Shown here one piece after another: positions 52,606 to 61,301 of a stretch of DNA of 64,000 nt. The position numbers and the translations under genes were made by a program. The DNA is from JAJEFO01 sp965209045 (GTDB lineage: Bacteria; Pseudomonadota; Alphaproteobacteria; Rhodobacterales; Rhodobacteraceae), in NCBI GenBank assembly GCA_965209045.1, contig CBDBPW010000001.1, positions 124,001-188,000 on the forward strand. Reading direction: 5' to 3'. Below the pieces are notes generated by a model, which ran no database searches, was not told the DNA's origin, and was given only the letters and a program-made list of their open reading frames with translations. The first letter of the stretch is position 1, and each line of letters begins with the position of its first letter.

Positions 52606-52962
52606 GTGTCCGAATTCCTGCCAAAGGAGGTCCGCGAGGGCCTTGCACTTGCGCGCAAGCGATCCTTGCGCCGGCGCGGCCGGTTGAATGTTCGTGCCGG
52701 CGACAAGTGCATTGCCGTGCTCCGGTGCTGGGACGGCGGGTTCGCGGTCGATGCCGGGAGTTCGCCGGCCATGCGTGGGCTGGTCGACCTGTATGACGGC
52801 GGGCGGCACCTGTCTCAGTGCCTGATCGTGGCCTCGCGGGAAGACGCGGACGAGCGGGTGTACGAGTTCAAGCGTGCAACCCCGGCCACGGGACGGGCGC
52901 CTCTCGACTACGAATGGCAATTCGAGCCGTTCGGCCTGATCACGCGTCGACCAGCGGTCTGA
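52606..52962 (+). CDS. Small conserved alphaproteobacterial protein, unknown function
   Basis: A 118-residue soluble protein. It opens MSEFLPKEVREGLALARKR with a basic helix, then a beta-rich part (VLRCWDGGFAVDA, LVDLYDGGRHLSQCLIVAS) and ends YEFKRATPATGRAPLDY. I recall very similar proteins across Rhodobacteraceae, of unknown function and often annotated hypothetical. The start is a GTG or ATG-like codon right after CCAGT, without a strong ribosome site. It is divergent from xsc. Confidence 0.75.
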   Translation: MSEFLPKEVREGLALARKRSLRRRGRLNVRAGDKCIAVLRCWDGGFAVDAGSSPAMRGLVDLYDGGRHLSQCLIVASREDADERVYEFKRATPATGRAPLDYEWQFEPFGLITRRPAV

Positions 52963-53165
52963 CGCTGGCGCCGCAACGCTCCACCGACCTGCAGTCCCGG
53001 CTCGCTGGCCGCAGCAATGCCCGCGACCGCAAGGTCAATGAGCGCCGACCGGGAACTGCAAGCGGCGCCGCGAAGCAAGGTTCCGTGTTGACGCCTGCTG
53101 AAACCTTGCGCAGAATCCCGCGACCCGCTGCTCTCGATGCAGGGGTTCCAACAGGGAGAATGCAA

Positions 53166-54455
53166 ATGAAGTTTCAATTGGGGAGCGCGGCAGGAACCGC
53201 GCTCGTCGGCACCGCTTCGGCGCTGACAATGGCGACTGCGGCCTTTGCGGCCGATCTCAGCCTCATGATCTCGGACGTGGACGCCAAGGGTCCGGTCGTG
53301 ACGGAACTGGTCGAACGCTACCAGGCCGAGAATCCTGGCGTCACCGTCACGCTGAACCAGGTCGGCTACAACGTGATCCGGGAACAGCTCCCGACCCAGC
53401 TCGAGGCCGGAACCGGACCGGACATGGCGTTCGTCACGAACCTTGGCGGACTGAATCCCTACTACGTGGATCTCACTCCCTACGTGGACGCGAATGCCTG
53501 GGAGGCCGCCTATGGCGCCATTCTGCCCTGGTACCGTGCTGGCAAGCCTGACGGCATCTACGGCTATCACACGGAAATGACGGTCACCGGGCCCTACGTG
53601 AACCTGACGATGTTCGAGGAAGCCGGCGTCGACATTCCCGAGCCCGGGTCGACTTGGGACGACTGGGCTGATGCCACGCAGGCCGTGATGGATGCCACGG
53701 GATCCTATGCGGGCATGGTCATGGACCGCTCAGGCCACCGCATGGCCGGTCCGGCGATGTCCTACGGAGCCGCCTATTTCGACGGCGACGGCAAGCTCGT
53801 CGTCGACGAAGGATTCCGGACCTTCAGCCAGAAGATGCTGGACTGGCACGAGAGCGGGCTGATGCCCGCCGACATCTGGCCGGCAGTCTCGGGCTCGAAA
53901 TACGCCAACGGCAACGAGATGTTCTTCAACGAGGACGTGCCGTTCTACATGTCCGGATCCTGGAACACGCGCAACGTCCAGGAAAACGTCGGCGACAAGT
54001 TCGACTGGTCGGTCGTGCCCGTGCCTTGCGGTCCTGCGGGATGCGGCATCATGCCGGGTGGCGCGGGCCTCGTGGCCTTCAAGTCGGGCGATGCCGCCAA
54101 GGAAGAAGCCGCCGCACGGTTCATCGACTGGATGGCAGCCGAACCCCAGGCGCGCGAATGGTATTCCCGCACCTACGCGATTCCAGCGCATGCCAAGCTC
54201 CAGGCCGAAGGCCTGGACTACGCCGGCGCAGGAGCTTCGCAAGCGGTCGCGGACGGGCTGAACGCCTTCACCGCCATGGCCGCGGCTGCGGCCGAGCAGA
54301 CCCCGCAGGCCTACAGGCTGCAGGGATCGAGGTTCGGCTTTGTCATCTACAACGCGACGACCGAGTTTCTAGGCGCCGCAATGAACGGCGAGCTGTCGCT
54401 GGACGAAGCCCTGACCAAGATCCAGGAGAAGCTTGACACCGACGCCAACAACTAA
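53166..54455 (+). CDS. ABC transporter solute-binding protein, family 1
   Basis: A 429-residue periplasmic sugar-binding protein. The signal peptide ends AAFA-ADLS near residue 29. Lobe 1 starts LMISDVDAKGPVVTELVERYQAENPGV; FYMSGSWNTRNVQ and the C-terminal AAARFIDWMAAEPQAREW fit family 1. The ATG at 53166 follows AGGGAGA; an ATG 6 bases earlier is too near the site. It heads an eight-gene operon and is followed by a 36-base palindrome. Ligand unknown, probably an oligosaccharide or glycoside. Confidence 0.9.
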   Translation: MKFQLGSAAGTALVGTASALTMATAAFAADLSLMISDVDAKGPVVTELVERYQAENPGVTVTLNQVGYNVIREQLPTQLEAGTGPDMAFVTNLGGLNPYYVDLTPYVDANAWEAAYGAILPWYRAGKPDGIYGYHTEMTVTGPYVNLTMFEEAGVDIPEPGSTWDDWADATQAVMDATGSYAGMVMDRSGHRMAGPAMSYGAAYFDGDGKLVVDEGFRTFSQKMLDWHESGLMPADIWPAVSGSKYANGNEMFFNEDVPFYMSGSWNTRNVQENVGDKFDWSVVPVPCGPAGCGIMPGGAGLVAFKSGDAAKEEAAARFIDWMAAEPQAREWYSRTYAIPAHAKLQAEGLDYAGAGASQAVADGLNAFTAMAAAAAEQTPQAYRLQGSRFGFVIYNATTEFLGAAMNGELSLDEALTKIQEKLDTDANN

Positions 54456-54465
54456 GGCGCCGGCC

Positions 54466-54501
54466 AAGATCGCCGGGGGCAGGCCTGCCCCCGGCGATCT
54501 T
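54466..54501 (+). terminator. Perfect 36-base palindromic hairpin between binding protein and permease
   Basis: AAGATCGCCGGGGGCAGG is followed directly by its exact reverse complement, 10 bases after the binding-protein stop and 11 before the permease start. It ends in a short TT but no T tract. It is the same arrangement as the hairpin at 19174, fitting partial termination or protection of the upstream mRNA. Confidence 0.75.
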
Positions 54502-54512
54502 TGCGGGGCGAC

Positions 54513-55937
54513 ATGTCTCTAGCTGCCATCTTGATGACGATGCTTGGCGTCCTCTGGGTCGGAGGCGGAAGCTTGTGGCTGTTGACGAGACGCCGGTACA
54601 AGCTCTTGCAGGTGCCGTCATTCCTGATGGACCTGGTGGGGTTTCCGGTCGAATACGCACAGAGCATCTGGGGACGTGGCGGCGTGCCCTACGCGCTCCT
54701 GTTGCCGAACATGCTGATTTTCGGGCTGTTCACCTTCGTCCCGATGATCCTGAACTTCTACGTCTCGTTTACCGGCGGGACGTCTATCCTGCTCTTCAAC
54801 AGGCCGTGGGTCGGACTCCAGCAATACGCCGACATTTTCAGCTGCGAGACCATTTTCGAGCCCCGGACCTGCTCCAATGCCGGTTTCAGTTTCTGGACGG
54901 GAATGTTCAACACCCTCTGGTTCGTCGTGATCCAGGTGCCTGTCCTTTGCGTCGTGGCGTTGGTGACGGCACTGGTCGTGAACAAGAACATTCGCGGGCG
55001 CGGATTCTGGCGGGCCATGTTCTTCTACCCCGTGATGCTCTCGCCCGTCGTCATCGCGAACATCTGGAACTGGGTGCTGCACCGAAAGGGCGTGCTGAAC
55101 GAAATGATCGGCGGCACGCGGGAACAGCTGTCGGCCATGGCAGGCATGACGGGATTCGACATCGTCATGACGGTTCTTCTTGCCGTTGTCCTGATGGTCG
55201 TGAGCGAACGCGCCCTCCGGTCCTCCGACACGCCATCGCTCGCATGGACCGCGATCTTCGGGACACTGCTCGCGCTCCTGTTCGGCTGGGCAAACCCGCT
55301 CAGCCTGATCGGACTGGACGGAAGCTTCTGGCTCGGCGGCGCGCTGGCCCTGGGTCTCGTGCTGATCGTGTCAAGCGAATCGCGCCATGCCCGCATCGCG
55401 ATCATTGTCGCAGGCATCCTGTCAGCGGCGCTCCTGATCTCGATCCAGTTCGACGCGGTCTTCGATTTCGGTCGCTATCGGCCGATCAACTGGCTGGTGC
55501 AGCCGAACACCGGCTGGCCGTTTTTCTGGCTGGTCTTCGTCTTCACCTGGAGTCACATGGGATTCTACATGCTCATTCTCCTTGCCGGTCTGCAGGCGAT
55601 CCCGTCCGACCTCTACGAGGCCGCGAGAATGGACGCGACGCGGCCGGCGCGTGCCTTCTGGCGCATCACGTTGCCCCTGATCATGCCAACCCTGACCGTC
55701 GTGTTGGTGCTGGCCCTCATCCGGAGCTTCCAGATCTTCGACGAGGTCTACCTGCTGACCGGCGGAGGACCCGGGCGCGAGACGTTCATGATCGTGCAGA
55801 ACATCTACGAGGTTGCCTTCACCAACAACAACAAGGACTACGGCGAGGGGGCCGCAGGCTCGGTCCTGATGGCGGTGGTCATCGCGATCTTCACGTTCTT
55901 CCAGCTCTGGATCACGCGGAGGCAGTCGGAACTGTGA
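54513..55937 (+). CDS. Sugar ABC transporter permease with a large membrane insertion
   Basis: A 474-residue MalF/UgpA-type permease, far above the usual 300. An extra N-terminal helix (5-24) precedes the core. The EAA loop is DLYEAARMDATRPARAFWRI (about 367-386). Between WVLHRKGVLNEMIGG (about 187-201) and the next conserved helix (about 335) about 130 residues are inserted where about 25 are normal. The insert has hydrophobic stretches near 215-230, 243-257, 270-288 and 296-312. The ATG at 54513 is taken as start. Its stop overlaps the next gene (TGATG). Confidence 0.88.
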   Translation: MSLAAILMTMLGVLWVGGGSLWLLTRRRYKLLQVPSFLMDLVGFPVEYAQSIWGRGGVPYALLLPNMLIFGLFTFVPMILNFYVSFTGGTSILLFNRPWVGLQQYADIFSCETIFEPRTCSNAGFSFWTGMFNTLWFVVIQVPVLCVVALVTALVVNKNIRGRGFWRAMFFYPVMLSPVVIANIWNWVLHRKGVLNEMIGGTREQLSAMAGMTGFDIVMTVLLAVVLMVVSERALRSSDTPSLAWTAIFGTLLALLFGWANPLSLIGLDGSFWLGGALALGLVLIVSSESRHARIAIIVAGILSAALLISIQFDAVFDFGRYRPINWLVQPNTGWPFFWLVFVFTWSHMGFYMLILLAGLQAIPSDLYEAARMDATRPARAFWRITLPLIMPTLTVVLVLALIRSFQIFDEVYLLTGGGPGRETFMIVQNIYEVAFTNNNKDYGEGAAGSVLMAVVIAIFTFFQLWITRRQSEL

Positions 55938-57022
55938 TGCTGAACCGCCTGGGCACTTTCCTGACCCGCACCGCCGGCAACAAGGATACGGCAGAGCGTT
56001 TCGGCATGGCGGACTTCCTGGCCTACGGATACCTGCTGCTCGGGGTGCTGATCGTTCTCGTTCCGGTGCTCTGGACCTTCTTCAGCTCGATCAAGCCGGA
56101 ACGCGCCGTGGACAGCTTCGACACCAGGCTTCTGCCGATCGCCCAGGTCCAGACCGAAATCGAGGGGATCGGCACCAAGCCGGAATGGATTCACGAGGCG
56201 GCGGACGGCCGCGAACGCAAGGTCTTCAAGGCGGGTCCGACCCGGAAGGAAACCGACGTCGCGCCGATAGAAGATCCAGGCGACGTCATCAAGGTGCCGC
56301 GAACGGAATTGCGACCGTCGGAGGAAATCCGCGTGGCGACCGAGAACTACCTCGACCCCCTGCTGAAGCGGCACGGGCAGGAGAACTTCACCTTCGGCAT
56401 CTACCTGTTCAACTCGGTCTTCGTCACGGTGATGGCGACCCTGATCACTCTGATCATCAACGCGATGGCGGCCTTCGCGCTTTCCAAGTACCGCTTCCGG
56501 GGGCGGCTGACATTCACGATCCTCATCGTCGCCACGCTGCTGATCCCCTCCTCGATCATCCTGGTCTCGCTGTTCTTCGTCGTCTGGAGCTTCGGCATCT
56601 TCGGGTCGCTCTGGGGCGTGATCATACCGGCGGCCGCCACCCCCACCGGCGTGTTCCTGCTCCGGCAGTACATGCTTACGATTCCGGACGAGCTTCTCGA
56701 GGCCGCGCGGATGGATGCCGCGAGCGAGTGGCGCATCTTCTGGCGAATCGTCATGCCGCTTTCGCTGCCCGCCCTTTCGGTTCTTGCAATCCTCTCGGTC
56801 ATATGGCGCTGGAACGACTTCCTCTGGCCCCTGATCGTCCTGATCTCCGATCCGGAAAAGCACACGATCCAGCTCGGCCTCACGCAATACGCGGGCGAAT
56901 TCGACACGGACTTCCACTACATCCTCGCGATGACCGTCGTGTCGCTCGTTCCGATCACGCTGGTCTTCGTCTGGCTGCAGCGATTCATCACGACCGGCAT
57001 CGCCACAACAGGCCTGAAATGA
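55937..57022 (+). CDS. Sugar ABC transporter permease (MalG type) with extended first loop
   Basis: A 361-residue permease. After the first helix (about 27-50) a hydrophilic segment of about 95 residues (55-150) replaces the usual 30-40 residue periplasmic loop. The core then follows, with EAA loop ELLEAARMDAASEWRIFWRIVMPLSLP (about 252-278). It starts at an ATG overlapping the previous stop and ends overlapping the ATPase start by 4 bases. The extended loop may contact the binding protein, matching the expanded partner. Confidence 0.9.
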   Translation: MLNRLGTFLTRTAGNKDTAERFGMADFLAYGYLLLGVLIVLVPVLWTFFSSIKPERAVDSFDTRLLPIAQVQTEIEGIGTKPEWIHEAADGRERKVFKAGPTRKETDVAPIEDPGDVIKVPRTELRPSEEIRVATENYLDPLLKRHGQENFTFGIYLFNSVFVTVMATLITLIINAMAAFALSKYRFRGRLTFTILIVATLLIPSSIILVSLFFVVWSFGIFGSLWGVIIPAAATPTGVFLLRQYMLTIPDELLEAARMDAASEWRIFWRIVMPLSLPALSVLAILSVIWRWNDFLWPLIVLISDPEKHTIQLGLTQYAGEFDTDFHYILAMTVVSLVPITLVFVWLQRFITTGIATTGLK

Positions 57023-58104
57023 CGGAAACATCCACGCATACGCTTGAACTCAGGCAGATAAGGAAGAGCTTTGGCGCGGTCGACGTGATCCATGGCGTCG
57101 ACCTTGCCATCGACGAAGGGGAGTTCGTCGTCTTCGTGGGACCCTCCGGGTGCGGCAAGTCCACCCTGCTCAGGCTGATCGCCGGGCTGGACGACCCCAC
57201 GAGCGGCGACATCATGCTGCAGGGAAAGCGCGTGAATGCCGTGCCGGCGTCCGAACGCGGCCTCAGCATGGTCTTCCAGTCCTATGCGCTCTACCCGCAC
57301 ATGAGCGTGCGACAGAACCTGTCCTTCGGGCTGGAGAACTTCCGCATGGACCGGACCGAAATCGCCCGGCGAGTCGATTCCGCCGCCCAGCTGCTGCAGA
57401 TCGACCAGCTTCTGGACCGGCGCCCCGGGCAGCTCTCCGGCGGACAGCGGCAGAGAGTCGCCATCGGGCGGGCAATCGTCCGTGAACCGATCGTCTTTCT
57501 CTTCGACGAGCCGCTGTCCAACCTCGACGCGGAGCTTCGCCTGCAAATGCGCGTCGAGATATCGAACCTTCATGACGAGCTCGGAAACACGATGATCTAC
57601 GTCACGCACGACCAGATCGAGGCCATGACCATGGCGGACCGGATCGTCGTGCTGCGAGACGGCAGGATCGAGCAGGTCGGACGGCCGCTCGATCTCTACA
57701 ACAGGCCGGCCAACAGGTTTGTCGCGGGCTTCATAGGCGCCCCCCAGATGAACTTCCTGGAAGGCCGCATCGAGCAGAACCGCCTGTCGCTGAAGAGCGG
57801 CCTGACCCGTGACGTGCAGCTGGCCGCGAGAAGCGACGGCATGGTGACGCTCGGCATCCGGCCCGAAGCGATCGGCGTGTCGCTTGACGGCGCCGGCGAC
57901 ATGCAGATCAAGGTGCGCAATTTCGAGCAGCTGGGCTCGGTCACCTACATTTACGGCACCTTCGAGAACGGCGAGCGGCTCACCGTGCAGCTCGGCGAGC
58001 AGATACCGCTGCAACGCAACCAGACGATAGGCGTGACGATTCCCACCGACAGGTTCCACGTCTTCGACGGCGAGAGCGGGCAGTCGCTCGCGATCGGCCC
58101 ATGA
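57019..58104 (+). CDS. Sugar ABC transporter ATPase (MalK/UgpC type)
   Basis: A 361-residue ATPase with Walker A GPSGCGKST, signature LSGGQRQRVA, Walker B FLFDEPLSNLD and switch VTHDQIEAMTMAD. The C-terminal regulatory domain begins near FVAGFIGAPQMNFLEG. It energises the transporter formed with the two expanded permeases. Its start and stop overlap the neighbouring genes by 4 bases each, so translation is coupled along the operon. Confidence 0.93.
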   Translation: MTETSTHTLELRQIRKSFGAVDVIHGVDLAIDEGEFVVFVGPSGCGKSTLLRLIAGLDDPTSGDIMLQGKRVNAVPASERGLSMVFQSYALYPHMSVRQNLSFGLENFRMDRTEIARRVDSAAQLLQIDQLLDRRPGQLSGGQRQRVAIGRAIVREPIVFLFDEPLSNLDAELRLQMRVEISNLHDELGNTMIYVTHDQIEAMTMADRIVVLRDGRIEQVGRPLDLYNRPANRFVAGFIGAPQMNFLEGRIEQNRLSLKSGLTRDVQLAARSDGMVTLGIRPEAIGVSLDGAGDMQIKVRNFEQLGSVTYIYGTFENGERLTVQLGEQIPLQRNQTIGVTIPTDRFHVFDGESGQSLAIGP

Positions 58105-59120
58105 AGGCCGCGCTGATCGGTCTCGGCATGGTCTCAAAGACCTATGCCGACGCGATCGCCGGATCGGACGCGGTGACGCTCGGTCCGGTCTTCGCCCGAA
58201 ACCCCAGGAGCCGAGCGGAATTCCTGGCCGCCCACCCCGAGCTTGGCGCACGTGCAGCGGGCGGCCTGAAAGACATTGCCGAAGATGCGTCGGTCGAATT
58301 CGCCATCCTGACAACGCCACCCGATGCACGGGCCGAAATCGTCGAGACCCTTGCGCGGGCCAAAAAGCCGATCCTCATGGAGAAGCCCGTCGAGCGCACG
58401 CTTCCGGCCGCGACAAGGATCGTCGAGACCTGCGAGAGATCGGGCGTGCCGCTCGGGATCATGCTGCAGCATCGCGCCCGGCCCGTGGCCCAGGATCTGG
58501 CCGCGCGCATGCGGTCGCTTGGTCCGCTCGTGGCCGTCGAGGTCAACGTGCCTTGGTGGCGTCCGCAGGCCTACTACGACGAGCCGGGGCGCGGGACCTA
58601 TGCGAGGGACGGCGGCGGTGTCCTGATTTCGCAGGCAATCCACACGCTCGACCTGATGCTGACGTTCACCGGACCGGTCTCCGAAGTGACGGCGATGTGC
58701 GTCACCACCGCCCATCACCGGATGGAGGCCGAGGATTTCGTCGTCGCCGGCCTGCGGTTCGCAAACGGCGCCGCGGGCCAGCTCTTCGGGACAACGGCAG
58801 GGTTTCCGGGAGCGGGCGAGACGATCGTTCTCCATTGCCAGGAGGCATCGGCCCGTCTCGGGGCCGGGATCCTGAAGATCGACTGGCTTGACGGCCGCTC
58901 GGAGTCCTCCGGCCAATCGTTGGCGAGCGGCGCCGGCGCCGACCCGATGGCCTTTACCAGCGACTGGCACCGCCACGTGATCGAGGACTTTGCCGATGCC
59001 GTCAGCGCAGGACGGCCACCATTGGTGCCGGGACGGAGCGCACTTGCCGTGCACGCGTTGATCGAGGCGATCGAGAGGAGCGGACGGGCAGGCATGCGCG
59101 TCGAGGTCGAACGGCAATGA
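58101..59120 (+). CDS. Gfo/Idh/MocA-family oxidoreductase 1
   Basis: A 339-residue NAD(P)-dependent dehydrogenase of sugars or cyclitols. The Rossmann start is LIGLGMVSKTYADAI, the catalytic-type EKP motif is LMEKPVERTL, and the substrate-domain motif GGGVLISQAIHTLDLML carries the usual His. The ATG overlaps the ATPase stop by 4 bases. It is followed by a 121-base structured gap before the next dehydrogenase. The exact substrate is unknown; oxidation of a glycoside at C3 or of inositol is typical for the family. Confidence 0.9.
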   Translation: MKAALIGLGMVSKTYADAIAGSDAVTLGPVFARNPRSRAEFLAAHPELGARAAGGLKDIAEDASVEFAILTTPPDARAEIVETLARAKKPILMEKPVERTLPAATRIVETCERSGVPLGIMLQHRARPVAQDLAARMRSLGPLVAVEVNVPWWRPQAYYDEPGRGTYARDGGGVLISQAIHTLDLMLTFTGPVSEVTAMCVTTAHHRMEAEDFVVAGLRFANGAAGQLFGTTAGFPGAGETIVLHCQEASARLGAGILKIDWLDGRSESSGQSLASGAGADPMAFTSDWHRHVIEDFADAVSAGRPPLVPGRSALAVHALIEAIERSGRAGMRVEVERQ

Positions 59121-59130
59121 CCAGCCTCCT

Positions 59131-59212
59131 GCATCGGGCACGGGCACGGCGGCACCGGAGCGGTCGGGAACGCGAAATGCACCGGTCCCGATGCCCGTGC
59201 CGGGTGCCGCCG
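59131..59212 (+). other. Structured intercistronic region with competing stems
   Basis: GCATCGGG (59131-59138) pairs with CCCGATGC (59187-59194); GGCACGGGCA (59137-59146) pairs with TGCCCGTGCC (59192-59201); CGGCGGCACC (59147-59156) pairs with GGTGCCGCCG (59203-59212). The last two stems cross, so they would form either alternatively or as a pseudoknot. It lies between two dehydrogenase genes and just upstream of a strong ribosome site. Confidence 0.5.
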
Positions 59213-59241
59213 CAGGGCAAGAACCGGAGGGAGGTCTGACC

Positions 59242-60246
59242 ATGCCGTTCAAGCTGGGCGTCATCGGAATCGATCACGGGCATATTTTCGGAATGCTCTC
59301 GAACATGTTGGGCGAGGGCTGCACCTGCGATGCCTACTGGACGGACGGGACGGCCGTCACGGAGCGGAAATTCAACGAGGTCTTTCCCAATGTCGCCAGG
59401 GTCGCGGACAGACGCCGCATTCTCGACGACCCAGGAATCGCCTTGATCCTGATCTCGGCTGTGCCGGAGGACCGCGCGGGCCTGGCGGTCGAAGCCATGC
59501 GGGCCGGCAAGGACGTCATGGTCGACAAGCCTGGATGCACGACACTCGGGCAGCTCGACGAGATCCGCGGCGCGCAGGCGGACACCGGGCGCATCTGGAC
59601 GGTGAACTTCTCTGAGCGATTCGAGGTTCCCGCCGTCACGCGTGCCGAAGAGCTCGTCTTCGGAGGCGCCGTCGGGCGCGTCGTCCAGACGGTTGGCCTC
59701 GGCCCTCACAAGAAGAACCTCCGGACCCGCCCGCCATGGTTCCTGCTTCGGGAGCGCTACGGCGGGATACTCTGCGACATCGGCTCCCACCAGATCGACC
59801 AGTTCCTGCATTTCACCGCATCAAGGTCAGCCGAGGTCGTGCATGCACATGTCGAGAACACGACCATGCCCGATGCGGATGGATTCCAGGATTTCGGAGA
59901 GATGGTCCTCCGCTCGGACTCCGGACACGGCTACGTTCGTGTCGACTGGTTCACGCCCAACGGCCTTCCGACCTGGGGAGACGGACGCCTCTTCATCCAG
60001 GGCACCGAGGGCCACATCGAGCTGCGCAAGTACACGGACATCGGGCGGCCGCACGTGACCAACAGCCTGTACCTGGTCAACGGCGAGGAAAACACGATGA
60101 TTCCCTGCAACGATGCGGGGCTGCCCTATTTCCCTCGCCTGGTTGCGGACGTGGCCGACAGGACCGAGACCGCCGTTCGGCAGGCGCATACGTTCACGAC
60201 CACCGAACTGGCGATCCAGGCGCAGATGAAGGCCGAGTCAGCATGA
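59242..60246 (+). CDS. Gfo/Idh/MocA-family oxidoreductase 2
   Basis: A 334-residue member of the family. It starts LGVIGIDHGHIFGML, so the usual GxGxxG nucleotide loop is replaced by GIDHGH, a known variant in this family. The catalytic-type motif is VMVDKPGCTTL (DKP), and the second domain has RYGGILCDIGSHQIDQFL. The ATG at 59242 follows CCGGAGGGAGG; the frame extending to 59191 runs through the structured gap. It is coupled to the third dehydrogenase by a 4-base overlap. Confidence 0.88.
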   Translation: MPFKLGVIGIDHGHIFGMLSNMLGEGCTCDAYWTDGTAVTERKFNEVFPNVARVADRRRILDDPGIALILISAVPEDRAGLAVEAMRAGKDVMVDKPGCTTLGQLDEIRGAQADTGRIWTVNFSERFEVPAVTRAEELVFGGAVGRVVQTVGLGPHKKNLRTRPPWFLLRERYGGILCDIGSHQIDQFLHFTASRSAEVVHAHVENTTMPDADGFQDFGEMVLRSDSGHGYVRVDWFTPNGLPTWGDGRLFIQGTEGHIELRKYTDIGRPHVTNSLYLVNGEENTMIPCNDAGLPYFPRLVADVADRTETAVRQAHTFTTTELAIQAQMKAESA

Positions 60247-61301
60247 AACGGACGGTTGCGATCATCGGTGCGGGAATAGGCGCCCAGCATCTCGCAGGAT
60301 ACGCGGCCTTGCCCGACAGGTTTCGCGTCAAGACCGTCTGCGATCTGGACGAGGCGCGGGGCCGCAATCTTGCCGGCAAGTGCGAGGACGCGGGATTCGC
60401 GACCGACGTCGGCGAGGTCCTTTCTGACCCCGAGATCGACATTGTCGATGTCTGCCTGCCGCCGCATTTGCACTGCCAGGCCTGCCTTGATGCACTCGAT
60501 GCGGGGAAGTCCGTTGTCTGCGAGAAGCCTCTCGCCTGTTCGCTTTCGGAAGCGGACAGGCTGATCGAGCGGTCAAGGAATACTGGCGGGATCGTGTTCC
60601 CGGTGTTCCAGTACCGCTTCGGGCCGGGCATGTCGCAACTGCGCGCTCTCATTGACTCCGGCATTGCCGGTCGCTGCTACGCCGGAACCCTCGAGACACA
60701 CTGGGATCGACCTGCTGCATATTACGACGTCGGCTGGCGCGGGACCTGGGCCGGCGAGCAGGGTGGCGCAGTCCTGGGGCACGCGATCCACATCCATGAC
60801 CTCCTGATGTCGCTGCTTGGACCGGTGACACGAGTCTTTGCGGATGTCGCAACGCGCGTGAACGACATCGAGGTTGAAGACTGCGCTGCACTTGCAGTCC
60901 GGATGCACGACGGCGCCCTTGTGACTTCCTCGATCACGCTTGGGGCGGCCGGCAACACGTCCCGGTTGCGCCTCATGTTCGAGGGCTTCACCGTGGAAAG
61001 CGATCATGCGCCCTACGCTCCGGCCGCAAGGGGCTGGAGATTCCTTGCACGCGATCCATCCCGGCAGCGCGACATCGACGCGACGCTTGCCGGCGTGCCC
61101 GAAGGCGGAACCGGATATGAGGCTTTCTTCGAGGCGATGGCCGACGCGCTCGACGGACGTCGCGGGCGCGAAGTCACGTTGGAAGACGGCCGGCGGTCAA
61201 TCGAGTTTGCCACGGCGATCTATGGTTCCGCCCGATCAGGCCAGCCGGAAAACCTGCCGATCAAGTCCGGGCATCCCTACTACGACGGCTGGGCGCATTG
61301 A
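60243..61301 (+). CDS. Gfo/Idh/MocA-family oxidoreductase 3
   Basis: A 352-residue dehydrogenase with a classic nucleotide loop AIIGAGIGAQHLAGYA, catalytic motif VVCEKPLACSL and second-domain GGAVLGHAIHIHDLLMSLLG. It differs in sequence from the two upstream paralogues, so the three probably act on successive or different positions of one sugar. The start overlaps the previous stop and its stop overlaps the start of the esterase gene. Confidence 0.9.
   Translation: MKRTVAIIGAGIGAQHLAGYAALPDRFRVKTVCDLDEARGRNLAGKCEDAGFATDVGEVLSDPEIDIVDVCLPPHLHCQACLDALDAGKSVVCEKPLACSLSEADRLIERSRNTGGIVFPVFQYRFGPGMSQLRALIDSGIAGRCYAGTLETHWDRPAAYYDVGWRGTWAGEQGGAVLGHAIHIHDLLMSLLGPVTRVFADVATRVNDIEVEDCAALAVRMHDGALVTSSITLGAAGNTSRLRLMFEGFTVESDHAPYAPAARGWRFLARDPSRQRDIDATLAGVPEGGTGYEAFFEAMADALDGRRGREVTLEDGRRSIEFATAIYGSARSGQPENLPIKSGHPYYDGWAH

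Noticed and set aside
54575..57022. An 815-codon frame that includes the second permease
   Set aside because: Its first two thirds run out of frame through the first permease; only the part from 55937 encodes a protein with family motifs.
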